Shown: positions 26,429 to 35,664, numbered from the stretch's first letter. The stretch is DNA of 64,000 nucleotides from an uncultured Umboniibacter sp. (GCF_947497555.1 NZ_CANMGY010000012.1:1-64000); one strand, 5' to 3'. Made by a program: numbers and translations. The notes: generated from the sequence alone by a model not told the origin.

Positions 26429-27880
26429 TTAAACGTTGTAAGTTTGCGAACTGATGTCACCGCCCGTTCCTGTCCAGTTAGTATGGAAGAATTCACCTGC
26501 TGGGCGATCAACTCGCTCGTAGGTATGCGCGCCGAAGTAATCGCGCTGAGCCTGCAAAAGGTTAGCAGGGAGGCGTTCGCGGCGATAGCCATCATAGAAT
26601 GCGAGCGCAGTGCTGAAACAGGGCGTTGGTATACCTGCTTCCACGGCCTTTGAGATAACACGGCGCCAAGCTCCTTGGCAGCGGTCGATCGCGTTTTTGA
26701 AGTAGTCATCTAACAAGAGGTTAGTGAGCGCTGGATTGTTATCGAACGCTTTCTTGATATCCGTTAAGAATTGGCTTCGAATAATACAACCACCGCGCCA
26801 CATCATCGCAATAGCGCCGAAGTTTAGATCCCAACCGTATTCACTGGACGCTTCGCGAAGGAGCATATAGCCCTGCGTGTACGATATAATCTTCGAAGCG
26901 AATAGCGCTTCTTTAACATCATTGATGAAGGCTGCGCGATCCTCAACACTAATCTGTGGATTAGGACCAGATAACACCATTGCAGCAGCAGTTCGCTCTT
27001 GCTTTAGCGCTGATAGACAACGAGCAAAGACCGACTCACCAATCAACGAGACCGGCATGCCGAGATCGAGGGCACTGATACCAGTCCATTTACCGGTACC
27101 TTTTTGCCCAGCTCTATCCATAATCTTGGTGACAAGAGGTTCGCCGTCTTCATCTCGATAACCAAGGATGTGCCCGGTAATCTCGATCAGGTAGCTGTCT
27201 AGCTCGGTGCTGTTCCAATCACTAAAGACTTGATGTAATTCGTCGGCGGTTAACCCCAAACCCTCATCGAGAAGCTGGTAGGCTTCACAGATCAACTGCA
27301 TATCGCCATACTCAATACCGTTATGCACCATCTTTACATAGTGACCAGCAGCACCTGAACCTACCCAATCACAGCAAGGCGCACCATCGACCTTGGCACT
27401 AATGGACTGGAATATATCCTTAATCATTGGCCACGCTGCCGCATCACCACCCGGCATAATAGACGGCCCTGTCCGCGCACCCTCTTCGCCGCCCGATACA
27501 CCTGAGCCAATGAAGTGGACGCCTGACTTTTGCATTGCTTCCCAACGACGCTGCGTATCTGGGAAGTGAGAGTTACCCAGATCGATAATAAGGTCGCCTT
27601 CATCAACCAATGGGAGCAACTCTTCAATTACCGCATCGACCGCGCCGCCCGCCTTGACCAACAGGACAATTTTGCGCGGCTTAGACAATCCATTAACCAG
27701 ATCCGCCAGGCTTTCAAAACCAGAGACGCTCGTTCCCTTTGCAGGACCTGATAGAAACTCTTCTGTCACGGCGGAGGTGCGATTGTAAACGCCCACCGAA
27801 TAGCCATTGTCAGCCATATTTAGAACTAAGTTCTGGCCCATTACTGCTAAACCAATTAATGCCACATCACATTGACTCAT
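26429..27880 (-). CDS. gnd: 6-phosphogluconate dehydrogenase, NADP-dependent, decarboxylating
   Basis: This is the full-length 483-residue GndA-type enzyme of the pentose phosphate pathway (6-phosphogluconate + NADP to ribulose-5-phosphate + CO2 + NADPH). It has the Rossmann motif LIGLAVMGQNL at the N-terminus, NRT selecting NADP, and the active-site segment VKMVHNGIEYGDMQ containing the catalytic Lys and Glu. The C-terminus FHTNWTGTGGDISSQTYNV matches the family. It is a single gene; the tRNA-Thr follows 55 bp downstream and could share transcription. Confidence 0.97.
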   Translation of the reverse strand: MSQCDVALIGLAVMGQNLVLNMADNGYSVGVYNRTSAVTEEFLSGPAKGTSVSGFESLADLVNGLSKPRKIVLLVKAGGAVDAVIEELLPLVDEGDLIIDLGNSHFPDTQRRWEAMQKSGVHFIGSGVSGGEEGARTGPSIMPGGDAAAWPMIKDIFQSISAKVDGAPCCDWVGSGAAGHYVKMVHNGIEYGDMQLICEAYQLLDEGLGLTADELHQVFSDWNSTELDSYLIEITGHILGYRDEDGEPLVTKIMDRAGQKGTGKWTGISALDLGMPVSLIGESVFARCLSALKQERTAAAMVLSGPNPQISVEDRAAFINDVKEALFASKIISYTQGYMLLREASSEYGWDLNFGAIAMMWRGGCIIRSQFLTDIKKAFDNNPALTNLLLDDYFKNAIDRCQGAWRRVISKAVEAGIPTPCFSTALAFYDGYRRERLPANLLQAQRDYFGAHTYERVDRPAGEFFHTNWTGTGGDISSQTYNV

Positions 27881-28044
27881 GGGTCGTTGCTCTCACTTTA
27901 ATGCTTATTGAAGGGGTTGGAATACGTTGTGCTCATTTAGCCAAGTATAGACATCACTGGCCGATAGCAATGAATTATCGCACAAGTCGGCAAAAGTTCG
28001 AAATGTGATCTATTATGAGTTAGTACGTACATGGAGGCGAAATT

Positions 28045-28209
28045 ATGCCGCTAAACAAGACAAACCGAGACCGTGATCCATACGAAGAGGCCTTTGCAAA
28101 AGCGAGGGATATTCGCCTGAGGCGCACTCATCGCCCTGAACGACCCAGAATCATCATTACGACGTCGAATGAAAACGAAAAAACTAGCGTTAAAAAACTG
28201 ACGCATTGA
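28045..28209 (+). CDS. small basic protein, 54 aa, hypothetical
   Basis: ATG 28045 is preceded by GGAGG seven bases away, the best SD in this part of the window. The reading frame runs 54 codons to TGA (28207-28209). The predicted peptide starts MPLNKTNRDRDPYEEAFAKA and is very basic in its middle (RDIRLRRTHRPERPRI), without hydrophobic segments. It lies between divergent gnd and the convergent histidine kinase gene, with room for its own promoter (TATTAT near 28010). It may bind nucleic acid or be a small regulator; no family is recognised. Confidence 0.6.
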   Translation: MPLNKTNRDRDPYEEAFAKARDIRLRRTHRPERPRIIITTSNENEKTSVKKLTH

Positions 28210-28279
28210 ACAGCTTTCATAACGTTTAAAATAACCATTCAGACTTCTTCCTCAAGCTTGCGGCATAGCATACGACTCG

Positions 28280-29830
28280 CTATTTGAGTTTATTGAGCGC
28301 AACAACGATATCATCAAACGTAAAAGGCTTTCTAACACAAAGAGAGAAACCTGCCGCCTCCGCTCTCTTAAGTTGCTCTTCCGTTGCGTAACCCGTTGCT
28401 AAAATGGCCTTCGCTGTCGGCTGAATCGCCTTTAAGCTCAACCAAGTATCTACTCCGGTCACCTCCGGCATCACCATATCGATGATCGCGACATCAAAAT
28501 GAAAACCTTCACTATTCACTAGCTCAATCGCCTCGTCACGGCTAGCTGCCGTTCGGATCTCGTAACCAGCGCGAGTAAAAATCTTCTCCGCATAGAGGCG
28601 CACGAAAACCTCATCATCGACCAGTAAAACCGCCGCCTTAACATTCGACTTGCTAGTTTTGATTTCAGCCAGTGGAGCACTATCCCCTTTGCCAAGAGAG
28701 GTGGTACCCTCGACGTCGCCACCAACGAGATACAGCCGAAAGCAGGTTTCGCCTTCTGAGCAAATGAGCTCTGCGCTACCTTGATGGGACGTGGCAAAGT
28801 TAAAGACACTTGCCAGCCCAAGGCCTGTCCCCTGACTGCGAACTTTAGTGGTGAAAAAGGGATCAAAAATCTTTTGCGCAATCTCCTCGGGAACCCCTAC
28901 ACCGTGGTCGATGACTTCGACGAGCCAATAGTCATTGGGCTTGAGGCGAACCCCGTTGTTTAAAGTCAACGCCGTTGTCACAGCAGTTTTACGTAGTCGG
29001 ACTTCAATCTTACCACCGGCGTGACTTGCATCATTCGCATTAAGGAGCAGATTAATGACAGCACTGACGAGCGCTGAACGGTCAAGCCGAACCTGAGCTG
29101 ACGGAATGGCGTTGCTAACCTCAATGGATACTCCTGGCTTCAAATTGATCTCTACGAGGCTAATGGCTTTTCGAACTGATGACTCGAGATCGCAGAGTTC
29201 GAATTCAGAGTTTTCGACCTTTGAGTAGCTCAGCAAATTATTAGTGAGCCGACCGACATCTGCTGCCGCGCTAATCAATCGGTCCGCCAATTCACGAATA
29301 GCTTTGGGGTCGTCCTCTTGTTTTATCATCTCGGCGAAGCCAGACATACCCTGTGCAATATTATTAAAATCGTGTGCGACACCACCCGCTAAAACACCTA
29401 GTGCGTCTAACCTCTGCATCTGACTAACCTGACGTTCCAGCTCCAATTGCCGTGTAATATCAATGCCAATCGACATCGCGCCGACAACATTTCCTTGATC
29501 ATCGGTCTGGACGCAGTTTGTCCACCTGACCCAAACACGCTCGCCTGAATGTTTTATATTTTCATTAATATTGATGCGGTAGTCTTCAGGTAAATGACTG
29601 ATGTCGTTAATCATTCCTTCTAGGTTGTAGCCAGCGGAGTCAGTTGGAGGCGTTATCGTCTCTAAGACCTTTGCGCCAATCAACTCATCAGCATCAAACT
29701 CAAAAAAATTAAGGGCAAAGTCATTGGCATAAGTGATGACACCGTCGGTACTGAAGCACACAATGATTGCATTAGAGTTTTCCACCAGATATTCATAATC
29801 TGGTTGTTGATATGCTGAACTTCTACCCAT
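28280..29830 (-). CDS. hybrid sensor histidine kinase (PAS-HisKA-HATPase-REC)
   Basis: The 516-residue cytosolic kinase has a PAS/PAC sensor at about residues 10-130 (AIIVCFSTDGVITYANDFAL, then WVRWTNCVQTDDQGN). The HisKA phospho-acceptor His is in GGVAHDFNNIAQG (H153). The HATPase has an N-box INLLLNANDAS, G1 VEVIDHGVGVP and G2 GTGLGLASV. A C-terminal receiver carries phospho-Asp D451 (AIIDMVMPE) with K in VRKPFTF. No membrane segment is present, so it senses an internal or freely diffusing signal. No response regulator with an output domain is adjacent. It is divergent from the carboxypeptidase gene. Confidence 0.92.
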   Translation of the reverse strand: MGRSSAYQQPDYEYLVENSNAIIVCFSTDGVITYANDFALNFFEFDADELIGAKVLETITPPTDSAGYNLEGMINDISHLPEDYRININENIKHSGERVWVRWTNCVQTDDQGNVVGAMSIGIDITRQLELERQVSQMQRLDALGVLAGGVAHDFNNIAQGMSGFAEMIKQEDDPKAIRELADRLISAAADVGRLTNNLLSYSKVENSEFELCDLESSVRKAISLVEINLKPGVSIEVSNAIPSAQVRLDRSALVSAVINLLLNANDASHAGGKIEVRLRKTAVTTALTLNNGVRLKPNDYWLVEVIDHGVGVPEEIAQKIFDPFFTTKVRSQGTGLGLASVFNFATSHQGSAELICSEGETCFRLYLVGGDVEGTTSLGKGDSAPLAEIKTSKSNVKAAVLLVDDEVFVRLYAEKIFTRAGYEIRTAASRDEAIELVNSEGFHFDVAIIDMVMPEVTGVDTWLSLKAIQPTAKAILATGYATEEQLKRAEAAGFSLCVRKPFTFDDIVVALNKLK

Positions 29831-29907
29831 ACTATCCTTTGCTAATTGATGACACTTGAACTAGAAATAACGTTTGAGATGTTCCCTTAGCGTTACAGTA
29901 TGTAAAA

Positions 29908-29913
29908 TATAAT
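29908..29913 (+). promoter_or_regulatory. perfect -10 box upstream of the carboxypeptidase gene
   Basis: TATAAT (29908-29913) lies 30 bases before ATG 29943 in the 112-bp divergent region. A -35 match is weak (CCTTAG about 17 bases upstream). SD AAGGAAT is seven bases from the ATG. Confidence 0.4.
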
Positions 29914-29942
29914 GCAAACAGCTAATTTACCAAGGAATAGAT

Positions 29943-31073
29943 ATGTTTTCGGTCAATAGTAACTTCGACAGTGGTAACATTCATCTTGCGGGCGAGTCCA
30001 ATGGTGAGCTTCTTCTTGAGATTCGCCAAGATCGTTACTCCGAATATTTCCAATGGTTTCACTTCTCCGTTAGCGGAGACCAGGGCTCAAAGCTTCAATG
30101 CTGCATTCGCAATGCAGGCCAAGCTGCCTACCTTGAGGGTTGGCCTGACTATCGAGTGTGTTTCAGCTACGACCGCAAGACCTGGCATCGTCTAGATACA
30201 AATTTCGATGGTCAGAACCTTCGTTTTGAAACACAACTCGAGGGTAACACGATTTGGTTTGCTTACTTCGAGCCCTTTTCCTATGAGCGCCATCTCGAAC
30301 TAGTCGGCAGGGCCCAGCAACATGACGAGGTAACACACGAAATACTTGGATTGACCCTTGATGGCCGCCCAATTGACCTATTACAAATTGGTACACCGGC
30401 CGACGCCAAACCGATCATTTGGGTTACCGCACGCCAACACCCCGGCGAAAGTATGGCCGAACACCTTGTTGAAGGCTTACTCAATGAATTGCTAAGTGAC
30501 TCTGAGTTAGGAAAAGCTCTACGTTCCCAGGCAGTCTTTTATATTATCCCCAACATGAACCCTGATGGCAGCGTGCGTGGCCACCTTAGAACAAACGCTG
30601 CAGGCATGAATCTTAATCGCGAATGGCAATCACCATCGAAGGAAAAGAGCCCTGAGGTATTTTGGGCGCGCTCGAAGATGATATCGGTAGGCGGTGACAT
30701 GTTCCTCGATATTCACGGTGACGAGGCGCTACCGTATAATTTCGTCGCAGCGAGTGAAGGCGTCGCTAATTACTCCGCTTACATGGCAGAGCTTGAAAAC
30801 GCATTTCGAGGAAGCTTACTCCAACGCAGCGACCAATTTCAGACTGAATACGGTTACGATATCGATGCACCGGGTAAAGCAAACCATACCGTTGGTAGTA
30901 ACTGGATGGGCAACCATTTTAAGACACTTGCATTGACCTTAGAAATGCCATTCAAAGACAACGCTAACGACCCCTGTTCTCGGTTCGGCTGGAATGGAGA
31001 ACGAAGTCAACAATTAGGCAAAGACATGCTGGCCACGGTACTAGACCTTCTGCCACACATAAAGCGAGGTTAA
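29943..31073 (+). CDS. M14-family zinc carboxypeptidase, cytosolic carboxypeptidase (CCP/AGBL)-like
   Basis: The 376-residue cytosolic enzyme has an N-terminal beta-sandwich of the CCP type (residues 1-115, with WFHFSVSG and YLEGWPDYRVCFSYD) before the M14 domain. Zinc and catalytic residues are visible: RQHPGESMAEH (HxxE), NLNREW (substrate Arg), DIHGDEALPY (third zinc His) and LALTLEMPF (catalytic Glu). Eukaryotic CCPs deglutamylate tubulin; bacterial members process unknown C-terminal Glu or other peptides. No signal peptide. It is followed 6 bp later by yajQ, so the two are likely co-transcribed. Confidence 0.88.
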   Translation: MFSVNSNFDSGNIHLAGESNGELLLEIRQDRYSEYFQWFHFSVSGDQGSKLQCCIRNAGQAAYLEGWPDYRVCFSYDRKTWHRLDTNFDGQNLRFETQLEGNTIWFAYFEPFSYERHLELVGRAQQHDEVTHEILGLTLDGRPIDLLQIGTPADAKPIIWVTARQHPGESMAEHLVEGLLNELLSDSELGKALRSQAVFYIIPNMNPDGSVRGHLRTNAAGMNLNREWQSPSKEKSPEVFWARSKMISVGGDMFLDIHGDEALPYNFVAASEGVANYSAYMAELENAFRGSLLQRSDQFQTEYGYDIDAPGKANHTVGSNWMGNHFKTLALTLEMPFKDNANDPCSRFGWNGERSQQLGKDMLATVLDLLPHIKRG

Positions 31074-31079
31074 TTTACA

Positions 31080-31565
31080 ATGCCATCATTCGATATTGTT
31101 TCAGAGGTAGACTCTTCCGAGCTATTAAATGCAGCTCAGAATACCGAACGCGAAATTGCTAATCGTTATGACTTTCGCAAAGTGGACACTCAGGTTAAGT
31201 TCGCTAACGATACGATTAGCCTGACGGCCGAAAGTGATTTTCAATGCGATCAAATGCTTGATATTCTGCGCGCGCAATTAATTAAGCGTAAGGTCGACCC
31301 ATTGACCATGGATTATGAGCCCGAGCCTACCCACCGAGGCAAGGCGTTCACGGTAGACGTGAAATTTAAACAGGGTATTGAAACCGACGTCGCGAAGAAA
31401 ATCGTAAAACTGATCAAAGACGCAAAACTCAAAGTACAAGCTGCTATCCAAGGCGATCAAGTGCGCGTGACGGGGAAGAAACGTGATGACCTACAGCAAA
31501 CCATGCAGAAAGTAAGATCTGCAGAACTCGGCCAACCCTTTCAGTTTAATAACTTCCGCGATTAA
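31080..31565 (+). CDS. yajQ: YajQ family nucleotide/c-di-GMP-binding protein
   Basis: The 161-residue protein matches YajQ over its whole length: [15 protein letters not shown] at the start, [13 protein letters not shown] (about 33-45), [19 protein letters not shown] and [13 protein letters not shown]. Two ferredoxin-like domains are expected. Xanthomonas and Pseudomonas homologues bind cyclic di-GMP and act with transcription factors; others bind tRNA or nucleotides. A diguanylate cyclase is encoded 2.3 kb downstream on the same strand, although in a separate unit. Confidence 0.95.
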   Translation: MPSFDIVSEVDSSELLNAAQNTEREIANRYDFRKVDTQVKFANDTISLTAESDFQCDQMLDILRAQLIKRKVDPLTMDYEPEPTHRGKAFTVDVKFKQGIETDVAKKIVKLIKDAKLKVQAAIQGDQVRVTGKKRDDLQQTMQKVRSAELGQPFQFNNFRD

Positions 31566-31574
31566 CCTCCAAAG

Positions 31575-31619
31575 CACTACAATTAGTGTGATCTCGCGTA
31601 GAAATACACTATATAGTGT
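31575..31619 (+). promoter_or_regulatory. paired CACTA...TAGTG operator-like palindromes
   Basis: CACTA-CAAT-TAGTG (31575-31588) and ACACTATATAGTGT (31606-31619) share the same half-sites. Their centres are 31 bp apart, about three helical turns, on the same DNA face. They lie just upstream of a good promoter for the 31748 gene, so they may bind an activator or repressor dimer pair. Confidence 0.45.
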
Positions 31620-31639
31620 GCTTTGGTGCATATTCTTTG

Positions 31640-31667
31640 TTGACACTCCCATCATCTCAACTATTAT
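31640..31667 (+). promoter_or_regulatory. sigma-70 promoter for the 31748 gene
   Basis: A perfect -35 box TTGACA (31640-31645), a 16-bp spacer and TATTAT (31662-31667) lie 80 bases before the ATG at 31748. Confidence 0.55.
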
Positions 31668-31747
31668 TAGGTTAGTATTCACTTTTAGCGTGATGAGACA
31701 ATTATCGCTCTAATTTATTTCTTGGTACAACCGAGGGAGCTTGTTAC

Positions 31748-32155
31748 ATGAACGAAGCAAGACACTTACTGGCCAGATTTGAACCTCAGGATCTGGCACA
31801 AGAGGCCAATAACCTAATGGTTGCGCTAAATCTTTCGCTCATTGACCCTACAACTCCTTTTATCGACGACAAAACCAAAATTTCCTTAAGTGAAGACTTA
31901 CTTGATCATCTGGTAGAAGTTGAAGTTCATGTAGATATCAATTCTCCCTTTGATTTTGCCCTGATGTGCGTCCGCGAGGTTTGGGAGCAAATTCTCAAGT
32001 TGGACCAAGCATCCTTCGAAAATTATCGCATTATTCGCCATCCCGAATGCGCGCTGATAGAAGCCGTTTCAGTTAACGAGTCCATTGGTTGCGCGGTGCA
32101 GTTTACTGTCTTTCCTGCGAACAACGTCGTTCCATTTAGACCTGCTGGCAGTTAG
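31748..32155 (+). CDS. hypothetical protein, 135 aa
   Basis: This soluble acidic protein has no signal peptide or membrane segment. The N-terminal third is helical (ARHLLARFEPQDLAQEANNLM). The rest has alternating strands (VEVEVHVDINSPFDF) and ends NNVVPFRPAGS. I recognise no domain. An SD-like GAGGGAG lies about 10 bases upstream of the ATG. It has its own promoter and possible paired operators. It is 93 bp before the acyl-CoA synthetase gene and may be transcribed with it. Confidence 0.65.
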   Translation: MNEARHLLARFEPQDLAQEANNLMVALNLSLIDPTTPFIDDKTKISLSEDLLDHLVEVEVHVDINSPFDFALMCVREVWEQILKLDQASFENYRIIRHPECALIEAVSVNESIGCAVQFTVFPANNVVPFRPAGS

Positions 32156-32248
32156 CGAAGCACCGCTATTCGAGGGTTTACTCAACGGCGAGATATGGCA
32201 TACTAAAATTAAAATTATAATAATAATGGCCTATTTGGTGAGATCCCT

Positions 32249-33892
32249 ATGACGAATTACCGCCCGTTAGCGAGCTTTGCCCTTCACGTTGCTACTCAAC
32301 CGAACTCACCTTTTTTGCACCAACCACGTAATCGTGAGTGGACCTCGTATACCTTCAGAGAAGTAGATAATCAAAGCTCTCGAATGGCTGCTGCGTTGCT
32401 ACAGCTTGGGTTCGAAAAAGGAGATCGTATTGCTATTCTCGGCAAGAATTGCGCGGAATGGATTATGGCCGACTTAGCGATCATGAAAGCCGGCCTCGTC
32501 AGCGTCCCCATTTATTTCAGCGCCGCCGCGGATACCATCGATTACGTCATCGAACATAGTGAAGCTAAGGCAGTTTTTGTTGGCAAACTGGATAATTATG
32601 ATCATGTTGCGGGCGTATTTGCTGGCGGCATAAAAACGATCTCATTTCCGTATCCTATGCCGGCGTGCGATTTCCGCTGGCAGGATCTGGTGGAGACTAA
32701 TCAAGCCATCGATAGCCCCTACCAACCTGTTGATGAAGACTTACTTTCCATTATTTACACCTCTGGTAGCACTGGAAAGCCTAAGGGGGTGATGATCTCC
32801 TTTGGTAATTGCCAGGCGATTGGCGTTGCGTCAGCCAATCTTTCTGGTGAAGTTTATAGTAACCAGGATCGAGTGGTTTCATACCTGCCGCTTGCTCATA
32901 TTGCAGAGCGCGGTCTCGTAGAACTCACCGCGCTTCATTCTGGCATGCAGATTTTCTTTGTGGAGTCGCTGGATACCTTTAGAGAAGATATCTGCCATGC
33001 AGAGCCAACGGTTTTCTTTGCCGTCCCGCGGATTTGGCTAAAAATTCAACTACAGATCTTAGATAAAATCGGCCCCGACCGCTTTGCGCGACTCATCAAA
33101 GTCCCACTCATTGGTAGACTGCTGGCCAAGAAAGTTCGCAAAACCCTCGGACTTCATAAAGCTCGCGTCATTATCTCTGGCTCGGCACCAATTTCGCCAG
33201 ACGTACTCAAGTGGTATCACCAAGTAGGCCTGCCAATTTCGGAAGGATGGGCGATGTCCGAGACCAGTTGTATTGGCACCATTAATCTGCCTTTCCGGGT
33301 CGAAGACATCGGTTCAATCGGCCGACCGCTTCCCGGTGCTGATATTAAACTATCGAAAGACGGAGAGATCCTTATTCGCGGCGCTTTTATCTCTCCTGGT
33401 TACTACAAGAACCCCAAGGCAACCGCCGAAACCATGGATGGAGAATGGCTCAAAACTGGAGACCTCGGGCGCTTCAGATCCAGCGGCGCGCTCGAAATAA
33501 TTGGTCGCGTAAAAGAGCAGTTTAAAACCTCTAAGGGAAAGTATGTCTCTCCAGTTGGCATTGAGTCGCTTCTCTCTGCTTTCCCCCAAATTGAACAGGT
33601 TTGTGTAATGGGGAGTGGTTTACCACAACCTATCGCACTCGTCGTTCTTGCTGAAGGCATCCCCTGTAATTCTGAAACACTCACGGCAATCGCAGGCGAG
33701 GCTAACCTCAAACTCGAGGCGCATGAACACTTAGATGCCGTGATTGTCTGTTCGCAACCATGGCTTATAGAGAATGGTTTACTAACGCCAACTATGAAGC
33801 TTAAGCGCGATGCTATCGAAAAATGCCACCAGCGGACCGTTGACGCTTACCAACGAAGTGGTACTCACGTTGACGTTGTCTACGAATCCTAG
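32249..33892 (+). CDS. AMP-binding long-chain acyl-CoA synthetase-like ligase
   Basis: The 547-residue adenylate-forming enzyme has the ATP/AMP motif YTSGSTGKPKGVM (about residues 170-182), EGWAMSETS (A5-like, about 331-339), LKTGDLGRF (about 400-408) and IIGRVKEQFKTSKGKYVSP. The GRxKEQFKTSxGKYVxP form is typical of long-chain acyl-CoA synthetases that resemble eukaryotic ACSL/ACSBG. It activates fatty or aromatic acids to CoA esters. Its stop codon overlaps the start of the next gene by one base if GTG is used there, so translation may be coupled. Confidence 0.9.
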   Translation: MTNYRPLASFALHVATQPNSPFLHQPRNREWTSYTFREVDNQSSRMAAALLQLGFEKGDRIAILGKNCAEWIMADLAIMKAGLVSVPIYFSAAADTIDYVIEHSEAKAVFVGKLDNYDHVAGVFAGGIKTISFPYPMPACDFRWQDLVETNQAIDSPYQPVDEDLLSIIYTSGSTGKPKGVMISFGNCQAIGVASANLSGEVYSNQDRVVSYLPLAHIAERGLVELTALHSGMQIFFVESLDTFREDICHAEPTVFFAVPRIWLKIQLQILDKIGPDRFARLIKVPLIGRLLAKKVRKTLGLHKARVIISGSAPISPDVLKWYHQVGLPISEGWAMSETSCIGTINLPFRVEDIGSIGRPLPGADIKLSKDGEILIRGAFISPGYYKNPKATAETMDGEWLKTGDLGRFRSSGALEIIGRVKEQFKTSKGKYVSPVGIESLLSAFPQIEQVCVMGSGLPQPIALVVLAEGIPCNSETLTAIAGEANLKLEAHEHLDAVIVCSQPWLIENGLLTPTMKLKRDAIEKCHQRTVDAYQRSGTHVDVVYES

Positions 33893-35058
33893 TGGCTAAT
33901 ACAATGAAGGATCTTCCAGCATTTACTCCACAGCAAATTTCGCTGTCGCCAGCTGAGAAGACCCGCCGCAAACGAAAATCTATCATTCGTGCTGCGGAGG
34001 GATTTTTTCTCCTGCTAACAGTTATCCTTCCTTTATCAATTTTAAACGCTATCGAGCTTTCACTCGACGACTGGCTATTGGCGGTTACAGCCTGCACGAT
34101 TGTATGGGGGCTGATGCTACTCATCATCATAACTAAAGCCGATCGATTCCTTGCATTTTTTGATCCACATTTTTTTGTAGTTCCCGCCCTCGGTGCGGTG
34201 ATTCTCATCAGCTACTTCGCCTATTTAATGCCTGACCTACGTATTTTAGTTCTCGGAGGGTGGTTTACGGTTTTACTATTCGGTGGCGGACTGATGACCT
34301 TTCGTCAGTCAATTTTACTCTCCTTTGCCATGGGTATTGGCTATATGCTATCGGTTTATGCAATCGCTCAAAGCGGCTATCCCATCAACTTGGCCGCTGA
34401 GATTGGTCAAGTCATCCCGTTTTGGGTAGTTTGGGGCTATAGTGGCCGCGTGACTGAGCGAATGAGGATGAAACGCATTGAAAACAAGATGCTTCGCAAG
34501 GAGTTGAGTCAATATGCTTTCACAGATTCGTTAACTGGCCTTTATAACCGTCGTGCCTTTGAAAATGAATTCCAACGTCGAAAGGAACTACTCAGGGGCG
34601 GCGCATATCTCGGCGTCCTCGTATTTGATATCGATCACTTCAAACGCGTCAATGATACTAAAGGCCATGAAGCTGGCGATGTCTTACTCAAAGAGTTTGC
34701 GGCAGTACTTTCTAGATCTATGGGTGACGATGCCTGTCTCGCTAGACTGGGTGGTGACGAATTCGTCGCTATCATTTCAGTAGAATCGTTAAACGAACTT
34801 GAGCAGTTAATCGAAGATATTTTTTATGACAATCGACAGGCTATTGGGGGGCTATTCACTCATAGTTGTGGTGCAGTCCTGACTTCGAGTAAATACTCTA
34901 TCTCCCGAGTACTAAGGGTTGCCGATACTTCTCTATACGAAGCTAAAGCTCGTGGTCGAGACTGTTTCGTGGTGAAGGATTTAGATGAAGTTAGCATGGC
35001 TTTAGCAACCGCTCCAAAGGTAGACGAATCCTTAGGAGACCTTGAGCAACTTCGCTAG
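33892..35058 (+). CDS. membrane-bound diguanylate cyclase (GGDEF)
   Basis: The 388-residue protein has about six membrane helices (residues 35-185) followed by a GGDEF domain with the intact signature RLGGDEFVAI (GGDEF at 287-291) and FDIDHFKRVNDTKGHEAGD. It should make cyclic di-GMP. A canonical RxxD inhibitory site is not seen at the usual place. Start: GTG 33892 overlaps the previous stop; ATG 33904 is equally possible, and neither has an SD. Translational coupling to the acyl-CoA synthetase is likely. Confidence 0.9.
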   Translation: MANTMKDLPAFTPQQISLSPAEKTRRKRKSIIRAAEGFFLLLTVILPLSILNAIELSLDDWLLAVTACTIVWGLMLLIIITKADRFLAFFDPHFFVVPALGAVILISYFAYLMPDLRILVLGGWFTVLLFGGGLMTFRQSILLSFAMGIGYMLSVYAIAQSGYPINLAAEIGQVIPFWVVWGYSGRVTERMRMKRIENKMLRKELSQYAFTDSLTGLYNRRAFENEFQRRKELLRGGAYLGVLVFDIDHFKRVNDTKGHEAGDVLLKEFAAVLSRSMGDDACLARLGGDEFVAIISVESLNELEQLIEDIFYDNRQAIGGLFTHSCGAVLTSSKYSISRVLRVADTSLYEAKARGRDCFVVKDLDEVSMALATAPKVDESLGDLEQLR

Positions 35059-35100
35059 CTATTGCGCCACTGATAGATCTTAGCTAAACGCGGCGTGATT

Positions 35101-35130
35101 AAAAAAGGAAGTCCATGAATGGCAACTTCC
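35101..35130 (-). terminator. terminator of the aminotransferase-Lrp operon
   Basis: Read on the minus strand: GGAAGT, two unpaired bases, CCAT, TC, ATGG, ACTTCC and then six T. The stem has 10 bp with a small internal asymmetry. It lies 35 bp after the Lrp gene stop. Confidence 0.8.
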
Positions 35131-35164
35131 CTTCTCACGAAGCCTGGTCGAGGCGCTTAGTTAG

Positions 35165-35650
35165 CTATCGCGAAAGCGGATTCGCGACAAGCTCGGCGAG
35201 TGGATACCCGCTGAAACGTTTGCTTTCACGCATAATAACATGCGTGGCGATGTTATTAATCTCCGGGCAGCGATCAATCAACTGACTAGTCAGCTCCATA
35301 TACCGAGTCATATTGGCGCAGGCAAAGCGAATAATAAAATCACAGTTGCCGCTCACCGTATACGCATCTAATGCTTCAGCCGTGGCTTCAACCTGTTCTT
35401 CCAATACTCTAAACGTGTCGGGAGAGTGGTTGCTGAGGCTGACCGATGCAATACATTGCACCGGTGAGCAGAGCCGCTCAATATCTACTTCAGCGCTAAA
35501 GGATTTTATCCAACCCTCTGCCTGGAGGCGCTGGAATCGCTGATGACAAGCACTTGGCGATAAATTAACAAGCTCCGCCAACTCCTTATTTGCCAAACGT
35601 CCATTAGCCTGAATAAGATTCAGAATACGTAGATCAAGCCTATCTAACAT
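35165..35650 (-). CDS. Lrp/AsnC-family transcriptional regulator
   Basis: It has a winged helix-turn-helix at the N-terminus (LDRLDLRILNLIQANGRL, then NLSPSACHQRFQRLQ) and a RAM domain with YTVSGNCDFIIRFAC. ATG 35650 has GAGGG six bases upstream and gives 161 residues. An earlier ATG at 35665 overlaps the aminotransferase stop as TAATG and may allow re-initiation. It is encoded in an operon with the class III aminotransferase and near the divergent ast operon, so it is the obvious candidate regulator of both. Confidence 0.9.
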   Translation of the reverse strand: MLDRLDLRILNLIQANGRLANKELAELVNLSPSACHQRFQRLQAEGWIKSFSAEVDIERLCSPVQCIASVSLSNHSPDTFRVLEEQVEATAEALDAYTVSGNCDFIIRFACANMTRYMELTSQLIDRCPEINNIATHVIMRESKRFSGYPLAELVANPLSR

Positions 35651-35664
35651 AGCGAGCCCTCGCA

